In this document: one piece after another, positions 39,283 to 48,525 of the stretch
How the letters are laid out: every line of letters begins with the position of its first letter
Position numbering within the stretch: the stretch's first letter is position 1
NCBI GenBank assembly: GCA_030698375.1
Contig: JAUYLL010000112.1
Location: forward strand, 29,607-93,606
Source: Nocardioides sp.
GTDB lineage: Bacteria; Actinomycetota; Actinomycetes; Propionibacteriales; Nocardioidaceae
Reading direction: 5' to 3'
DNA: 64,000 bases
Notes under the pieces: generated by a model
What the model was told of the DNA's origin: nothing
Databases searched by the model: none
What the model saw: only the letters and a program-made list of their open reading frames with translations
Translations under genes and position numbers: made by a program

Positions 39283-40820
39283 CACTTCTCCTGGGCGCCG
39301 GATTCGGCGGTCGTGTCGATGATGTTGACGGCGCGGAAGAGGGCCGAGGGACACCCGTGGCTCACGGAGGCCACCTGCCCGGGCTGGGCCTTCCCGCAGT
39401 TGAACGCGCCGCCGAGCTCGTAGGTCTGGGGTCCGCCGACCGCCTCCATGGACCCCCAGAAGTCGGTGGTCGTCGCCTGGTAGGCGAGGTCGCGCACCTG
39501 CCCGGCGAGGCGCCCGTCCTTGATCCGGTAGAACCGCTGACCGGTGAACTGGAAGTTGTAGCGCTGCATGTCAATCGACCAGGACTTGTCCCCGACGACG
39601 TAGATGCCCCGCTCGACCCGGCCGATGAGCTCTTCGGTGCTGGGACCGTCCGGCGCCGGTTGCAGGCTGACGTTGGCCATCCGCTGGATCGGGACGTGGG
39701 CCGGGGAGTCGGCGTACGCGCACCCGTTGGAACGGCCGAGACCGTTCGCCGCAGCCATCGCGCGGTCGAGCTGGTAGCCCACCAGCACCCCGTCCTTGAC
39801 GATGTCCCACGACTGGGTCTGCACACCGTCGTCGTCGTAGCCGATGCTGGCCAGGCCGTGCTCGGTGGTGCGGTCACCGGTGACGTTCATGACGTCGGAG
39901 CCGTAGCGCAACGAGCCGAGGCCGTCGGGCGTGGCGAAGGAGGTGCCGGCGTAGTTCGCCTCGTAGCCCAGGGCGCGGTCCAGCTCGGTCGCGTGCCCAA
40001 TGGACTCGTGGATGGTCAGCCAGAGGTTGGACGGGTGGATGACCAGGTCGTGGAGACCCGCCTCCACGCTGGGCGCCGCGAGCTTCTCTTCGAGCAGCAC
40101 GGGGAGCTCGGCCAGGGACCTCGCCCAGTCGTGCTGGCCCGCGTCGGGACCGCCGGTGAGGTACTCCCACCCGCGGCCGACCGGGGGAGCGATCGTGCGC
40201 ATGGAGTCGAAGCCGGCTGGTCCGCTGCCGTGGACCTCGACCACGGGCATCAGCCGCACCCGCTGCTGGGTCGTCACGGTGCCGTGGAGGTCGGCGTAGA
40301 ACTTGTTCTCCTGCACCTGCTTGAGCAGCCCGGTCGCGTGCTGGACGGGGCCTTGCCCGAGGAGGTCCCCGGTCCAGGCGGTGAGCAGCCCGGTCTTCTC
40401 CTCGAGGGGCACGTCGAGCGGGTTCACGTCGTACGGCGAGACCCAGGTGACGTCGGCGTGCACCGGCTCGTCGGCGAGCTCGACCGGGACCCGGGTCATC
40501 GAGGCGGCGACCTGCGCCACCGCGATCGCGGTCTCGGCGACCTGGACCGCGGCGTCGGGGGTGAGGGCCACCCCGGAGGCGAATCCCCAGGCGCCGTGAT
40601 GGACCACCCGGACGGCATACCCGAGGACCTCACGGTCCTGGGCGCCCTCGAGCGACCCGTCGCGCACCGTGACGTCCTGGTAGCGGATGCGCTCGAAGCG
40701 GAAGTCGGCGTGGGTCACGCCGAAGTCGCGGGTGCGCGCGAGGGCGGCGTTGGCGAGGTGTCGGTGGGGGAGTGCGAGGAAGGTGGGATCGATCGGGTGA
40801 TCAGGACCGGAGGGGGTCAT
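39282..40820 (-). CDS. TldD metalloprotease subunit
   Basis: 512 residues. The zinc motif HESIGH-x3-D (HESIGHATELD, ~269) is intact, with the later Cys/His ligand in the C-terminal AFNCGKAQPGQ. N-terminal fold (~1-220) binds the partner. It degrades short extended peptides fed into a closed chamber. First of a two-gene operon with TldE. Length is ~30 residues more than E. coli TldD because of loops around 195-240. Confidence 0.92.
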   Translation of the reverse strand: MTPSGPDHPIDPTFLALPHRHLANAALARTRDFGVTHADFRFERIRYQDVTVRDGSLEGAQDREVLGYAVRVVHHGAWGFASGVALTPDAAVQVAETAIAVAQVAASMTRVPVELADEPVHADVTWVSPYDVNPLDVPLEEKTGLLTAWTGDLLGQGPVQHATGLLKQVQENKFYADLHGTVTTQQRVRLMPVVEVHGSGPAGFDSMRTIAPPVGRGWEYLTGGPDAGQHDWARSLAELPVLLEEKLAAPSVEAGLHDLVIHPSNLWLTIHESIGHATELDRALGYEANYAGTSFATPDGLGSLRYGSDVMNVTGDRTTEHGLASIGYDDDGVQTQSWDIVKDGVLVGYQLDRAMAAANGLGRSNGCAYADSPAHVPIQRMANVSLQPAPDGPSTEELIGRVERGIYVVGDKSWSIDMQRYNFQFTGQRFYRIKDGRLAGQVRDLAYQATTTDFWGSMEAVGGPQTYELGGAFNCGKAQPGQVASVSHGCPSALFRAVNIIDTTAESGAQEK

Positions 40821-40829
40821 GCCGGGACA

Positions 40830-43800
40830 CTACCCAGCGAGCACGACCTCACCCGTCTGGGTGACGGTGGAACCGGCCCGAGCCTTGTGGACGTGGACCT
40901 GCACGGGGATCCGGCTGCGCATCTCGGCGACGTGGGAGACCACGCCGACGCTGCGACCACCGGCCCGGAGCTCGTCGAGGCGGTCGAGGACGTCGTCGAG
41001 GGTGTCGGGGTCGAGCATCCCGAAGCCCTCGTCGACGAAGAGCATCTCCATCGGCACCCCGCCGGCCTCCTGGCTGACGACGTCGGCCAGGCCGAGGGCG
41101 AGGGAGAGGGCGAGCACGAAGGTCTCCCCGCCCGACAGGGTGCTTGGCGCCCGCTGTGCCCCCGTCCACTGGTCGAGGACCTCGAGCTCGAGACCGGAGG
41201 GCGTGCCGCGCCGTCCGGTGCGGGCGGACCGCTGGAGGAGGTACCGCTGGTCGCGCATGAGCGCGAGCCGGGTGTTGGCGGCGTCGATGACCTGGTCGAG
41301 GCGGGTCGCCAGGACGTAGGAGGACAGCCGCATCTGCACGACGTTGTCGTGACCCGTGCCGCGCACGAGCCTGGCGAGCCCGTCGGCGCGCGCGTGCTCC
41401 TCGGCGGCCGGCACCCACGTCTGGAGTGCCTTGTGGAGCTCGGCCGCGAGCCGCTCGGCGTGGACGCGGCGCTCGGTGGTGCGGGCGAGGTCCGCCAGCG
41501 CCTCGTCGAGGGCTGCGCGCGCCCGCCTGCGGACCTCGTCGGCGTCGGTCAGGGGCGGGGGCTCGTGGTCGGCCGCGGCGGCCAGCACCGGGTCGGCCAG
41601 GGCCTCGGCGACCGCGGCGACCTCCTGCTCGTGGACGCGACAGGCCGCGTCCCGCTCCGCGGCGTCGTCCGGGGCGAGCAGGGCCTCCCGCGCCTGGCCC
41701 ACGTCGGCGAAGTCGGTCTCGGTCAGCCGGGGAGCCAGCGATGCGTGCGTCGTTGCGAGGTGGTGCAGGCGGGTGCGGGCGCTGTCGATGGCCTCGCCGA
41801 GGCCGGCGAGGGCCCCGGCTGCGGCGCGCAGGCTCGTCGGCTCGGGCTCGGCGGCGGACGCACCACCGGTGGAGACCTGCTCGGTGAGCACGGCCGCGCG
41901 CGCGGCAGCCGTGGATGCCTCGGCGTCGAGGTCGCGCAGCGCACGGACGAGCTCGTGCTCGCGGGCGCGGAGCGCGCGGGACTCCTCGACCAGGCCCTGC
42001 AGCAGCGCCTCCCGGTCGTCGAGGGAGCCTGCCGCCTCCCGGGCGGCCCCGAGGGCGTCGCGCCGGTCGACGATCGCCGCCGCGAGGATCGTCCGGTCTC
42101 GACCGGCCACCACCCGGTCGAGAGCGCGCACCTCGTCGTCGGCCTCGGCGGAGCGGGTGCGGGCGGCCTCGAGGGCATCGGCGGTGCTGCGGACCAGGGC
42201 CTCGGCCGCAGCCTGCGCGTCGCGGTCGACGGCGTCCGGCCCGGCCGGCCGGGGGCGCGGGTGGGCGGCACTCCCGCACACCGGGCAGTCCTCCCCGTCG
42301 ACCAGACCGGCAGCGAGCTCGGCGGCCATCCCGGCCACGCGGCGCTCGACCAGGGCGAGGTGGGACTCGCGAGCGGCCAGGGTGGTGTCGTGCGCGTGAC
42401 GGGCGGCGTCCGCCGCGTCGGCGGCGCGCGCCCGGGCCGCGGGGAGTGCGTCGAGGGCGACGAGTGCTTCGTCGAGCGCGCGCAGGGCGTCGGCGCAGGT
42501 CGCCTCGGTGCCTGCGAGCGCGCGCGCCTCGGTGAGGGCGGAGCGCGCGCTCTCGGTCGCGGAGGGGAGGTCGTCGGTGCGCTGCCTGCCGTCGTCGAGC
42601 TCCTCCTCGAGCGTGACGCGTCGGGCAGCGAGGTCGGCGACCTCGCGGTGGCGCGCCTCGAGCTCCGCACGCAGGGGAGCGAGCGCCTCCGCGTCCGCGG
42701 CGCGGGACCGAAGGTCGTCGACCAGCTCGCGGACGGCCAGGGAGGCGGCGACGAGCACCTCGGGGGAGTCGGGGTGCTCGGCAGCCTGCGCAGGATCGGC
42801 CGCGAGGGTCCGGACCGGCGCGAGCAGGTCGGCTGCGTAGGGCCTCACGATGGCGGAGGAGCACGTCGTGATGACAGCGGCGAGCGCCCTGGACCAGGCG
42901 TCCGCGGCCTCGTCGTGGGAGGCGAGCAGCGGAGCGACGCGCTCTGCGCGCGCGTGCGCGGCGACGGCGGCGCGCTGCTGCTCGACCACCGGGGCCTCGG
43001 CCGCGAGCCGACGGGCCCGCGTCTGGAGCGCGACCGCGCGCGTGTGCAGGTCGTGCGCGGCCGCAGCGGCGTCGTACGTCGTCTCGGCGGTCTCGGCGGC
43101 CGTACGTCGGATCGCGACGGTGGCGCACGCGCTGGCCTCGACGGCGGTGAGGTCGGTGAGCACGCCCTGCGCCCACTTCTCCCGGACGCGCGCCACGTCG
43201 ACGGGCAGCACGGGGAGCCCCTCCGGATCCGGGAGCGGTCGCCCGGCGCGGTCGGCGAGGGTGTGCGCCAGCTGCTCGACCCGCTCCTGCGCACTGCGGG
43301 CCTGACGGCCCAGGGTGCGCCCGTGGTCGGCCACCCAGTCCTCGATCTCGGCGAAGCGGTGGGTCCCGAACAGCGTGGACAGTAGCCCGTGCCGCTCCTG
43401 GCTGGTCGCGTGCAGGAAGTGCTGGAACTCGCCCTGCGGGAGGAGCGCGACCTGCAGGAACTGGGCGGCGCTCAGCCCGATCAGCTCCCCGAGGTGGTGG
43501 CCGACGTCCTGGGCCCGCGAGGCCAGCAGGCGCTCGGTGCCGTCCTCGAGCTCCTGGAGGGTCACCGCCGACCGCTCGGTGGTCGTGCCCTCGCCCCGAC
43601 GCTTGGGCCGCTCCCACTCGGGACTGCGGCGGACGCGGTACCGGCGACCACGCAGGGTGAGCTCCAGGCACACCTCCGGGCGGGCCGTCTCGGAGGCGTG
43701 CTGGCTCTTGAGCGTGCGGGTGTCCCGGATCCCCGGGACCTGGCCGTAGAGCGCGAAGCACACGGCGTCGAGCAGGCTGGACTTCCCCGCGCCGGTGGGG

Positions 43801-43904
43801 CCGGCGAGCAGGAACAGCCCGGCCTCGTGGAGGGAGTCGAAGTCGACCGTCTCGCGGCCTGGGAACGGGCCGAATGCCTGCACGGTGAGGTGGTGCAGGC
43901 GCAT
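40830..43904 (-). CDS. sbcC: Exonuclease subunit SbcC
   Basis: 1024 residues, SMC-like. Walker A GPTGAGKSS (~35), long Ala/Arg/Glu-rich coiled coils interrupted at ~538 by the zinc hook C-P-V-C-G, then signature LSGGETF (~922) and Walker B MLFVDEGFG (~950). With SbcD it forms the Mre11-Rad50-type nuclease that opens hairpins and blocked DNA ends. ATG 43904 overlaps the sbcD stop. Of all genes here it matches the family's length and layout most exactly. Confidence 0.96.
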   Translation of the reverse strand: MRLHHLTVQAFGPFPGRETVDFDSLHEAGLFLLAGPTGAGKSSLLDAVCFALYGQVPGIRDTRTLKSQHASETARPEVCLELTLRGRRYRVRRSPEWERPKRRGEGTTTERSAVTLQELEDGTERLLASRAQDVGHHLGELIGLSAAQFLQVALLPQGEFQHFLHATSQERHGLLSTLFGTHRFAEIEDWVADHGRTLGRQARSAQERVEQLAHTLADRAGRPLPDPEGLPVLPVDVARVREKWAQGVLTDLTAVEASACATVAIRRTAAETAETTYDAAAAAHDLHTRAVALQTRARRLAAEAPVVEQQRAAVAAHARAERVAPLLASHDEAADAWSRALAAVITTCSSAIVRPYAADLLAPVRTLAADPAQAAEHPDSPEVLVAASLAVRELVDDLRSRAADAEALAPLRAELEARHREVADLAARRVTLEEELDDGRQRTDDLPSATESARSALTEARALAGTEATCADALRALDEALVALDALPAARARAADAADAARHAHDTTLAARESHLALVERRVAGMAAELAAGLVDGEDCPVCGSAAHPRPRPAGPDAVDRDAQAAAEALVRSTADALEAARTRSAEADDEVRALDRVVAGRDRTILAAAIVDRRDALGAAREAAGSLDDREALLQGLVEESRALRAREHELVRALRDLDAEASTAAARAAVLTEQVSTGGASAAEPEPTSLRAAAGALAGLGEAIDSARTRLHHLATTHASLAPRLTETDFADVGQAREALLAPDDAAERDAACRVHEQEVAAVAEALADPVLAAAADHEPPPLTDADEVRRRARAALDEALADLARTTERRVHAERLAAELHKALQTWVPAAEEHARADGLARLVRGTGHDNVVQMRLSSYVLATRLDQVIDAANTRLALMRDQRYLLQRSARTGRRGTPSGLELEVLDQWTGAQRAPSTLSGGETFVLALSLALGLADVVSQEAGGVPMEMLFVDEGFGMLDPDTLDDVLDRLDELRAGGRSVGVVSHVAEMRSRIPVQVHVHKARAGSTVTQTGEVVLAG

Positions 43905-45100
43905 CAGCGGGCCTGCTCGTGGACTGCGCCGAGCGGGTCGGCGTCCTCGGCGATGCGGCAGGAGTCGCAGGCCATCTGCAGCAGCAGCTCCTCCTCCGTG
44001 GTCGCCTCCATCTGACGCACCTCGGCGACGAATCCGAGCGCGATGTCGAGGTCGCTGCGGCCGTGCATCCGCGGCACCACCGGCCCCGCCCGGCGGGGGG
44101 CCACGTCGGGGCGGAAGTCGAGCAGCAGCGCGTGCGGGAAACGCTCCTGCAGGCGGGCCATCGCCTGGGCGGGCCGGTGCGCGTCGGTGAGGACCACCTG
44201 GAGCCAGTGGTCCTCGACGGCCTCGAGCCCAGGGTCGCGCACCAGGTCCTCGAGCCGCCCCCGCACGGTCGCGAGCCTTCGCGGCACGGGCGCCGGCACG
44301 AGCTCCGCCCGGCACGGGGTGCCCCGAGCCCCGAGGTCGACCAGCCAGGACCCCTTGGTGTGGGAGGCCTCCGAGAACGAGTAGGCCAGGGGAGAGCCGG
44401 AGTAGCGCAGGGCGTCGCCGAGCACGTGCGGGGCGTGCAGGTGGCCGAGCGCGGTGTAGTCGATGCCGTCGAAGAGGGCGGACGGTGCGACCTGGACGCC
44501 ACCGACGGACAGGTCCCGCTCGGAGTCGCTGGCCAGCTGCTCGGGACGGTCGGCGACGCCGGCGACGAACGCATGGGCCATCACGACGCTCCGCGCGCCG
44601 GGGCGCCGGGCGAGGTCGGCGCGCACCCGCTCCATCGCGGCCCGCAGCGCGGCCTCGTGGCTGCGAGCGGGCAGGGCCCAGGCCTGACGCACCGCGTCCG
44701 GCTCGAGGTAGGGGAGGCCGTAGACGGCCACCGGGCCGTGCTCGTCCTCGAGCTGCACCGGGGTCCCGACGTCCTGCCAGCGGGTGCGCAGGTGCACGCC
44801 GGCGGCGTCCGCGAGTCGCGAGTGGGCACCCAACCGGATGGGGGAGTCGTGGTTGCCGCTGGTGACGACCACGCGGACGCCCGTCGCGGCGAGGCGAGCG
44901 AAGGCCTCGTCGGCGAGCTCGACCGCATCGACCGGGGGCAGCGCGCGGTCGTAGACGTCGCCCGAGACGAGGACCACGTCGACCTGCTCGGCGTCGACCA
45001 CCTCGAGCAGGTGGTCGACGAAGGTCGCTTGGGCGCCGATCATCCCCTCCCGGTGGAAGGACCGGCCCAGGTGCCAGTCGGAGGTGTGCAGCAGGCGCAT
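43904..45100 (-). CDS. sbcD: Exonuclease subunit SbcD
   Basis: 398 residues of the Mre11-type calcineurin fold. Metal-binding motifs: TSDWHLG (~7-13), SGDVYDRALPP, SGNHDS and LGHLHAPH, all intact. The C-terminal third is the capping/DNA-binding domain. Nuclease partner of SbcC in repair of double-strand ends and cruciforms. Translation of sbcC is coupled to it by an ATGA overlap. Confidence 0.96.
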   Translation of the reverse strand: MRLLHTSDWHLGRSFHREGMIGAQATFVDHLLEVVDAEQVDVVLVSGDVYDRALPPVDAVELADEAFARLAATGVRVVVTSGNHDSPIRLGAHSRLADAAGVHLRTRWQDVGTPVQLEDEHGPVAVYGLPYLEPDAVRQAWALPARSHEAALRAAMERVRADLARRPGARSVVMAHAFVAGVADRPEQLASDSERDLSVGGVQVAPSALFDGIDYTALGHLHAPHVLGDALRYSGSPLAYSFSEASHTKGSWLVDLGARGTPCRAELVPAPVPRRLATVRGRLEDLVRDPGLEAVEDHWLQVVLTDAHRPAQAMARLQERFPHALLLDFRPDVAPRRAGPVVPRMHGRSDLDIALGFVAEVRQMEATTEEELLLQMACDSCRIAEDADPLGAVHEQAR

Positions 45101-45158
45101 ACCGCGACCCTAGGAGCGACCACCGACAGTGGGTGCCAGGCACGCCGGAGACCTGGGC

Positions 45159-46037
45159 TCAGGACGGTGTGAGGACCCGCTCGGGAGCGGTGTAGACCAC
45201 GCAGCGGTCCGGGCGCAGGAAGCCGACGACGGTCAGCGCCGCGTCGCGGGCGAGCGAGACCGCCAGGCTGCTGGGTGCGCCCACGCCGGCGATGATCCCC
45301 ACCCCGGCGGCGGCCGCTTTCTGGGCCAGCTCGAACCCGATCCGCCCGCTCACGCACAGGACCGGGTCGGCGGTCTCCTCGTCGGCGAGCACCCGGGCTC
45401 CCACCACCTTGTCGACGGCGTTGTGCCGGCCGATGTCCTCGCGCACGACCAGCGGCTCACCCGCGGCGGTGAACAGCCCTGCCGCGTGCAGCCCGCCGGT
45501 GCGGTCGAAGACCCGCTGGGCGGCGCGCAGCCGCTCGGGCAGCGCGCCGAGCACGTCGGCTCCCACCCGGAGGTCCGCCCACCGCCCGGGGGCGCAGGCA
45601 TGGACCGCGAGCGCGTCGGCCACGGAGTCCTTCCCGCACACGCCGCACGCAGCGGACCCGGCCGTTGGGCCGGCGTACCGGGGGGCGGGGACGTGGGGCG
45701 GTGCGGCGGCGAGCGACACGGTGACGACGTTGAACTGCTCCTCGGGGGCCAGATCGGCGTCCGTGCAGTACGCGACCCCGGCCAGGTCGGCAGGGCGGAG
45801 CACACCCTCACCCAGCAGGAACCCGGTGGCGAGCTCGAAGTCGTGACCCGGGGTGCGCATCGTGACGCTCAGCCGTTCCGCGGGGCGGCCTGGCCATGTG
45901 ACGCGGATCTCCAGGGGTTCCTCGGTCGCCAGGCGGTCCTCACGGGGGTGGCGCGTGGCACCCTGGACCTCCTCGACACGGACCCGGACGGTGGGGCCGG
46001 GGCGACGAGGGAGTCCTCCGGCTGCGAGGGCGTCCAT
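45159..46037 (-). CDS. fdhD: Formate dehydrogenase accessory sulfurtransferase FdhD
   Basis: 292 residues. C-G-V-C-G-K at 131-136 is the sulfur-relay CxxC loop; TEEPLEIRV, RTPGHDFELATGFLLGEG and EDIGRHNAVDKVVG are family hallmarks. FdhD passes sulfur from a cysteine desulfurase to the molybdenum cofactor of formate dehydrogenase. No dehydrogenase genes are in the window. Its start is 21 bases from the divergent PAP2 start, so promoters overlap. Confidence 0.95.
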   Translation of the reverse strand: MDALAAGGLPRRPGPTVRVRVEEVQGATRHPREDRLATEEPLEIRVTWPGRPAERLSVTMRTPGHDFELATGFLLGEGVLRPADLAGVAYCTDADLAPEEQFNVVTVSLAAAPPHVPAPRYAGPTAGSAACGVCGKDSVADALAVHACAPGRWADLRVGADVLGALPERLRAAQRVFDRTGGLHAAGLFTAAGEPLVVREDIGRHNAVDKVVGARVLADEETADPVLCVSGRIGFELAQKAAAAGVGIIAGVGAPSSLAVSLARDAALTVVGFLRPDRCVVYTAPERVLTPS

Positions 46038-46058
46038 CTGATCAGTCTAGGAGCGGGT

Positions 46059-46805
46059 GTGCGACGGCGGACGCGGGAGGCGTGGGCCGACGGGTGGACC
46101 TCGGAGGTCACCTCCGGTCTCGCGCTGGCGGGTTTCCTCGCGCTGGTGCTCGGTGCCTTCACGCTGCTCGCGATGGGACCGCTCACCAGGATCGACGCCT
46201 ACTTCAACCTCGCTCCTGCCCCCGGGCGCTGGTTGCCGCTCTTGACAGTGCTCGACCGCATCGGCCAGCGGGCGGTCTGCCTGCCCATCCTCGCCGTCGT
46301 CGTGCTCTACGTCGTACGCCGCAGCGGGAGCCTGCGGCCCGCGGTGGTCGCGGCGGGTGCCGTCGTGCTGCTGAACCTGGTCGTGCTGGTGCTCAAGGTG
46401 GGCTTCGGGCGGTCGTTCCCGCTCACCGCCGACCCCTCGTTCTTCACCGGAGGGATGGCCTACCCCTCCGGCCACGCCGCGAACGTGATCCTGGTCTACG
46501 GGCTGATCCCGTTCCTGCTGGCCCGCTACCTCGGGCCCCGGCGCTGGCGGGACGCGGTGCTGTGGACGGTCGTGGCCTTCTTGTCGACGGTGATGGTGAT
46601 GGTCTCGCTGAACCTCAACTGGCACTGGTTCGCCGACCTGGTGGCAGGCCTGATCGTCGGGGCGATCGTGCTCCAGATCGTGGAGGCGGTGGACCGTGCC
46701 GTCCCGCGGGCGGCGCACCCGATCGACCACCGCGCGCAGCTGTGGCAGTGGTGGGCGGGTGCACGCGCGGGGTGGCGGCGGCTCAGCGAGCGTCGGCGAG
46801 GGTGA
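46059..46805 (+). CDS. PAP2-superfamily membrane protein with altered motifs
   Basis: 248 residues from GTG 46059 after AGGAGCGG, six helices. Central PAP2 motif YPSGHAAN is complete and WHWFAD keeps the His and Asp of motif 3. But motif 1 reads KVGFGRSFP, where the usual second Arg of KX6RP is Phe, and the Arg of motif 3 (SRx5H) is missing too. Those arginines bind phosphate, so activity on lipid phosphates may be weak or changed. Convergent with the oxidoreductase gene (23 bases overlap). Confidence 0.82.
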   Translation: MRRRTREAWADGWTSEVTSGLALAGFLALVLGAFTLLAMGPLTRIDAYFNLAPAPGRWLPLLTVLDRIGQRAVCLPILAVVVLYVVRRSGSLRPAVVAAGAVVLLNLVVLVLKVGFGRSFPLTADPSFFTGGMAYPSGHAANVILVYGLIPFLLARYLGPRRWRDAVLWTVVAFLSTVMVMVSLNLNWHWFADLVAGLIVGAIVLQIVEAVDRAVPRAAHPIDHRAQLWQWWAGARAGWRRLSERRRG

Positions 46806-47838
46806 GCGGCACGGCCCCGGTGGGGTCGGCCAGCGTCACCAGCATCTTGCCGGTGTTCTCGCCGCGCCCGAGCCCGAGGAACGCCTCGACCGCCCGGTCG
46901 AGGCCGTGCACCACGGTCTCGGGGGCGCGCAGGCGCCCCTCGGACAGCCAGGCGCCCGCACGCGCGGCGTACTCGCCGAAGACGTCACCGTGGTCGGTGA
47001 CGATGAAGCCCTGGAGACGGAGCCGCCGCTGCACCACCAGCGCGAGGTTGCGGGGGCCGGGCTCCGGGCGCTCGAGGTCGTACTGCGAGATCGCCCCGCA
47101 CGCGGCGATGCGGCCGAAGTCGCGCATGTGGGTCAGCGCAGCCTCGAGGTGGGAACCGCCGACGTTGTCGAAGTAGACGTCGATGCCCTCGGGGGCGTAG
47201 CCCGCCAACCGCTGGCCGATGGGCCCGCCCTTGTAGTCGAAGGCCGCGTCGAACCCGAGCTCGTCGACGAGCATCGCCACCTTGGCCGGCGAGCCTGCCG
47301 ACCCGACCACGTGGGAGGCGCCGAGCAGGTGCGCCAGTTGGCCGGCGACGCCACCCACCGCCCCTGCGGCACCCGACACGTAGACCCGCTCACCCTCGGC
47401 CAGGGAGGCGATCCGGGTGAGCCCGACGTACGCCGTCAGGCCGGGCATGCCGAGCACGCCGAGGTAGGCCGAGGCGGGGGCGAGCGCGAGGTCGACGACC
47501 CGGACGGCGGACCCCGAGACGACCGCGTGCTCACGCCAGCCGGTGCCGTGGACGACGACGTCGCCGGCCTGCACCTTCGGGTGCCGCGACTCCAGCACCT
47601 CGCCGACCGCCCCGCCGTCGAGGGCCGCGTCGAGCGCGTAGGGCTCGACGTAGGAGCGGGCGTCGTTCATCCGACCCCGCATGTACGGGTCGACCGACAT
47701 CACCAGGTTGCGGACCATCAGGTCGCCCTCGGCGAGCTCCGGGAGCGCTGCCTCGACCATCCGGAAGTCGGCGGGACGGGGCACGCCGACCGGACGGGAG
47801 GCGAGGTGGATCTCGCGTGTGCTGCGGGGAAGGGTCAT
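46783..47838 (-). CDS. NADP-dependent oxidoreductase, zinc-free MDR (leukotriene B4 dehydrogenase-like)
   Basis: 351 residues. VDPYMRGRMND, the coenzyme motif SGAAGAVGGVAGQLA (~160) and FDNVGGSHLEAAL identify the PTGR/CurA-type medium-chain reductases that reduce enones with NADPH. No zinc-ligand cysteines. It is second in an operon with the flavin reductase: its ATG at 47838 overlaps that gene's stop. Confidence 0.93.
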   Translation of the reverse strand: MTLPRSTREIHLASRPVGVPRPADFRMVEAALPELAEGDLMVRNLVMSVDPYMRGRMNDARSYVEPYALDAALDGGAVGEVLESRHPKVQAGDVVVHGTGWREHAVVSGSAVRVVDLALAPASAYLGVLGMPGLTAYVGLTRIASLAEGERVYVSGAAGAVGGVAGQLAHLLGASHVVGSAGSPAKVAMLVDELGFDAAFDYKGGPIGQRLAGYAPEGIDVYFDNVGGSHLEAALTHMRDFGRIAACGAISQYDLERPEPGPRNLALVVQRRLRLQGFIVTDHGDVFGEYAARAGAWLSEGRLRAPETVVHGLDRAVEAFLGLGRGENTGKMLVTLADPTGAVPLTLADAR

Positions 47839-48449
47839 CGGTGTACGTCCTCCGGGCTGGTGGGGCGGTCGAGCGTGAACACCTCGGGGGGAAGACCCCA
47901 CTCGTTGCGACCGAGGCGGCTCAGGGGCTGCAGTCGGTCCACCGAGGGGTACCCGTCGGTGGCCAGGACGTCCTCACGGGCGGCCACGAGCAGCACATGG
48001 GCGAGGACGAGGGTGGAGTCGCCGAGCTCGACGGTGGAGTGCAGCCGGCACTCCAGCGCGACCGGGGCGTCGGCGACCCGGGGAGGGGTGACGAGCTCGC
48101 TCGGCTCGGTCGCGATGCCGAGCGCGACGGTCTCGTCGACGCCGGCGGGGAACAGCGCGGAACTGTCGTTGACGAGGTCGCGCTGGGGGAGCGAGGCCAC
48201 GTTGACCACGAGCTCGCCGGTCGCCTCGACGTTGGCGAGCGTGTCCTTCCGGGTCACCGAGCTGAAGGCGATGATCGGGGGGCGGGCGCAGGCGACGGTG
48301 AAGAACGAGTGGGGTGCGAGGTTGCCGACGCCGTCGGCCGACACGGTGGAGACCCAGGCGATCGGTCGGGGCAGCACGGTCGACGTCAGCCAGCGGTAGG
48401 CGTTCACCTGCGGGTCGTCGGTGCGCAGGATGCGTCGGGGGTGCGCCAT
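47835..48449 (-). CDS. Flavin reductase-like protein (FMN-binding split barrel)
   Basis: 204 residues. VNAYRWLTSTVLPRPIAWVST and NLAPHSFFTVACARPPIIAFSS are typical of the flavoredoxin/DIM6 group, which bind FMN. Start at ATG 48449; the preceding residues of the open frame show no similarity. Coupled to the MDR reductase downstream; a shared substrate is possible but not evident. Confidence 0.9.
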   Translation of the reverse strand: MAHPRRILRTDDPQVNAYRWLTSTVLPRPIAWVSTVSADGVGNLAPHSFFTVACARPPIIAFSSVTRKDTLANVEATGELVVNVASLPQRDLVNDSSALFPAGVDETVALGIATEPSELVTPPRVADAPVALECRLHSTVELGDSTLVLAHVLLVAAREDVLATDGYPSVDRLQPLSRLGRNEWGLPPEVFTLDRPTSPEDVHR

Positions 48450-48525
48450 GGCGCCCAACCTATGCCGGGCCGGGTCCGCGGGCACGGTGGGGCGGGTGGG
48501 CTCGCGTCGGCGCAGCGGCCTCGCG

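Noticed and set aside
39357..43385. A 1342-codon open frame on the plus strand opposite tldD and sbcC
   Set aside because: It is the antisense shadow of two well-supported genes; composition is Arg/Gly/Val-rich without domains, as expected in high-GC DNA.
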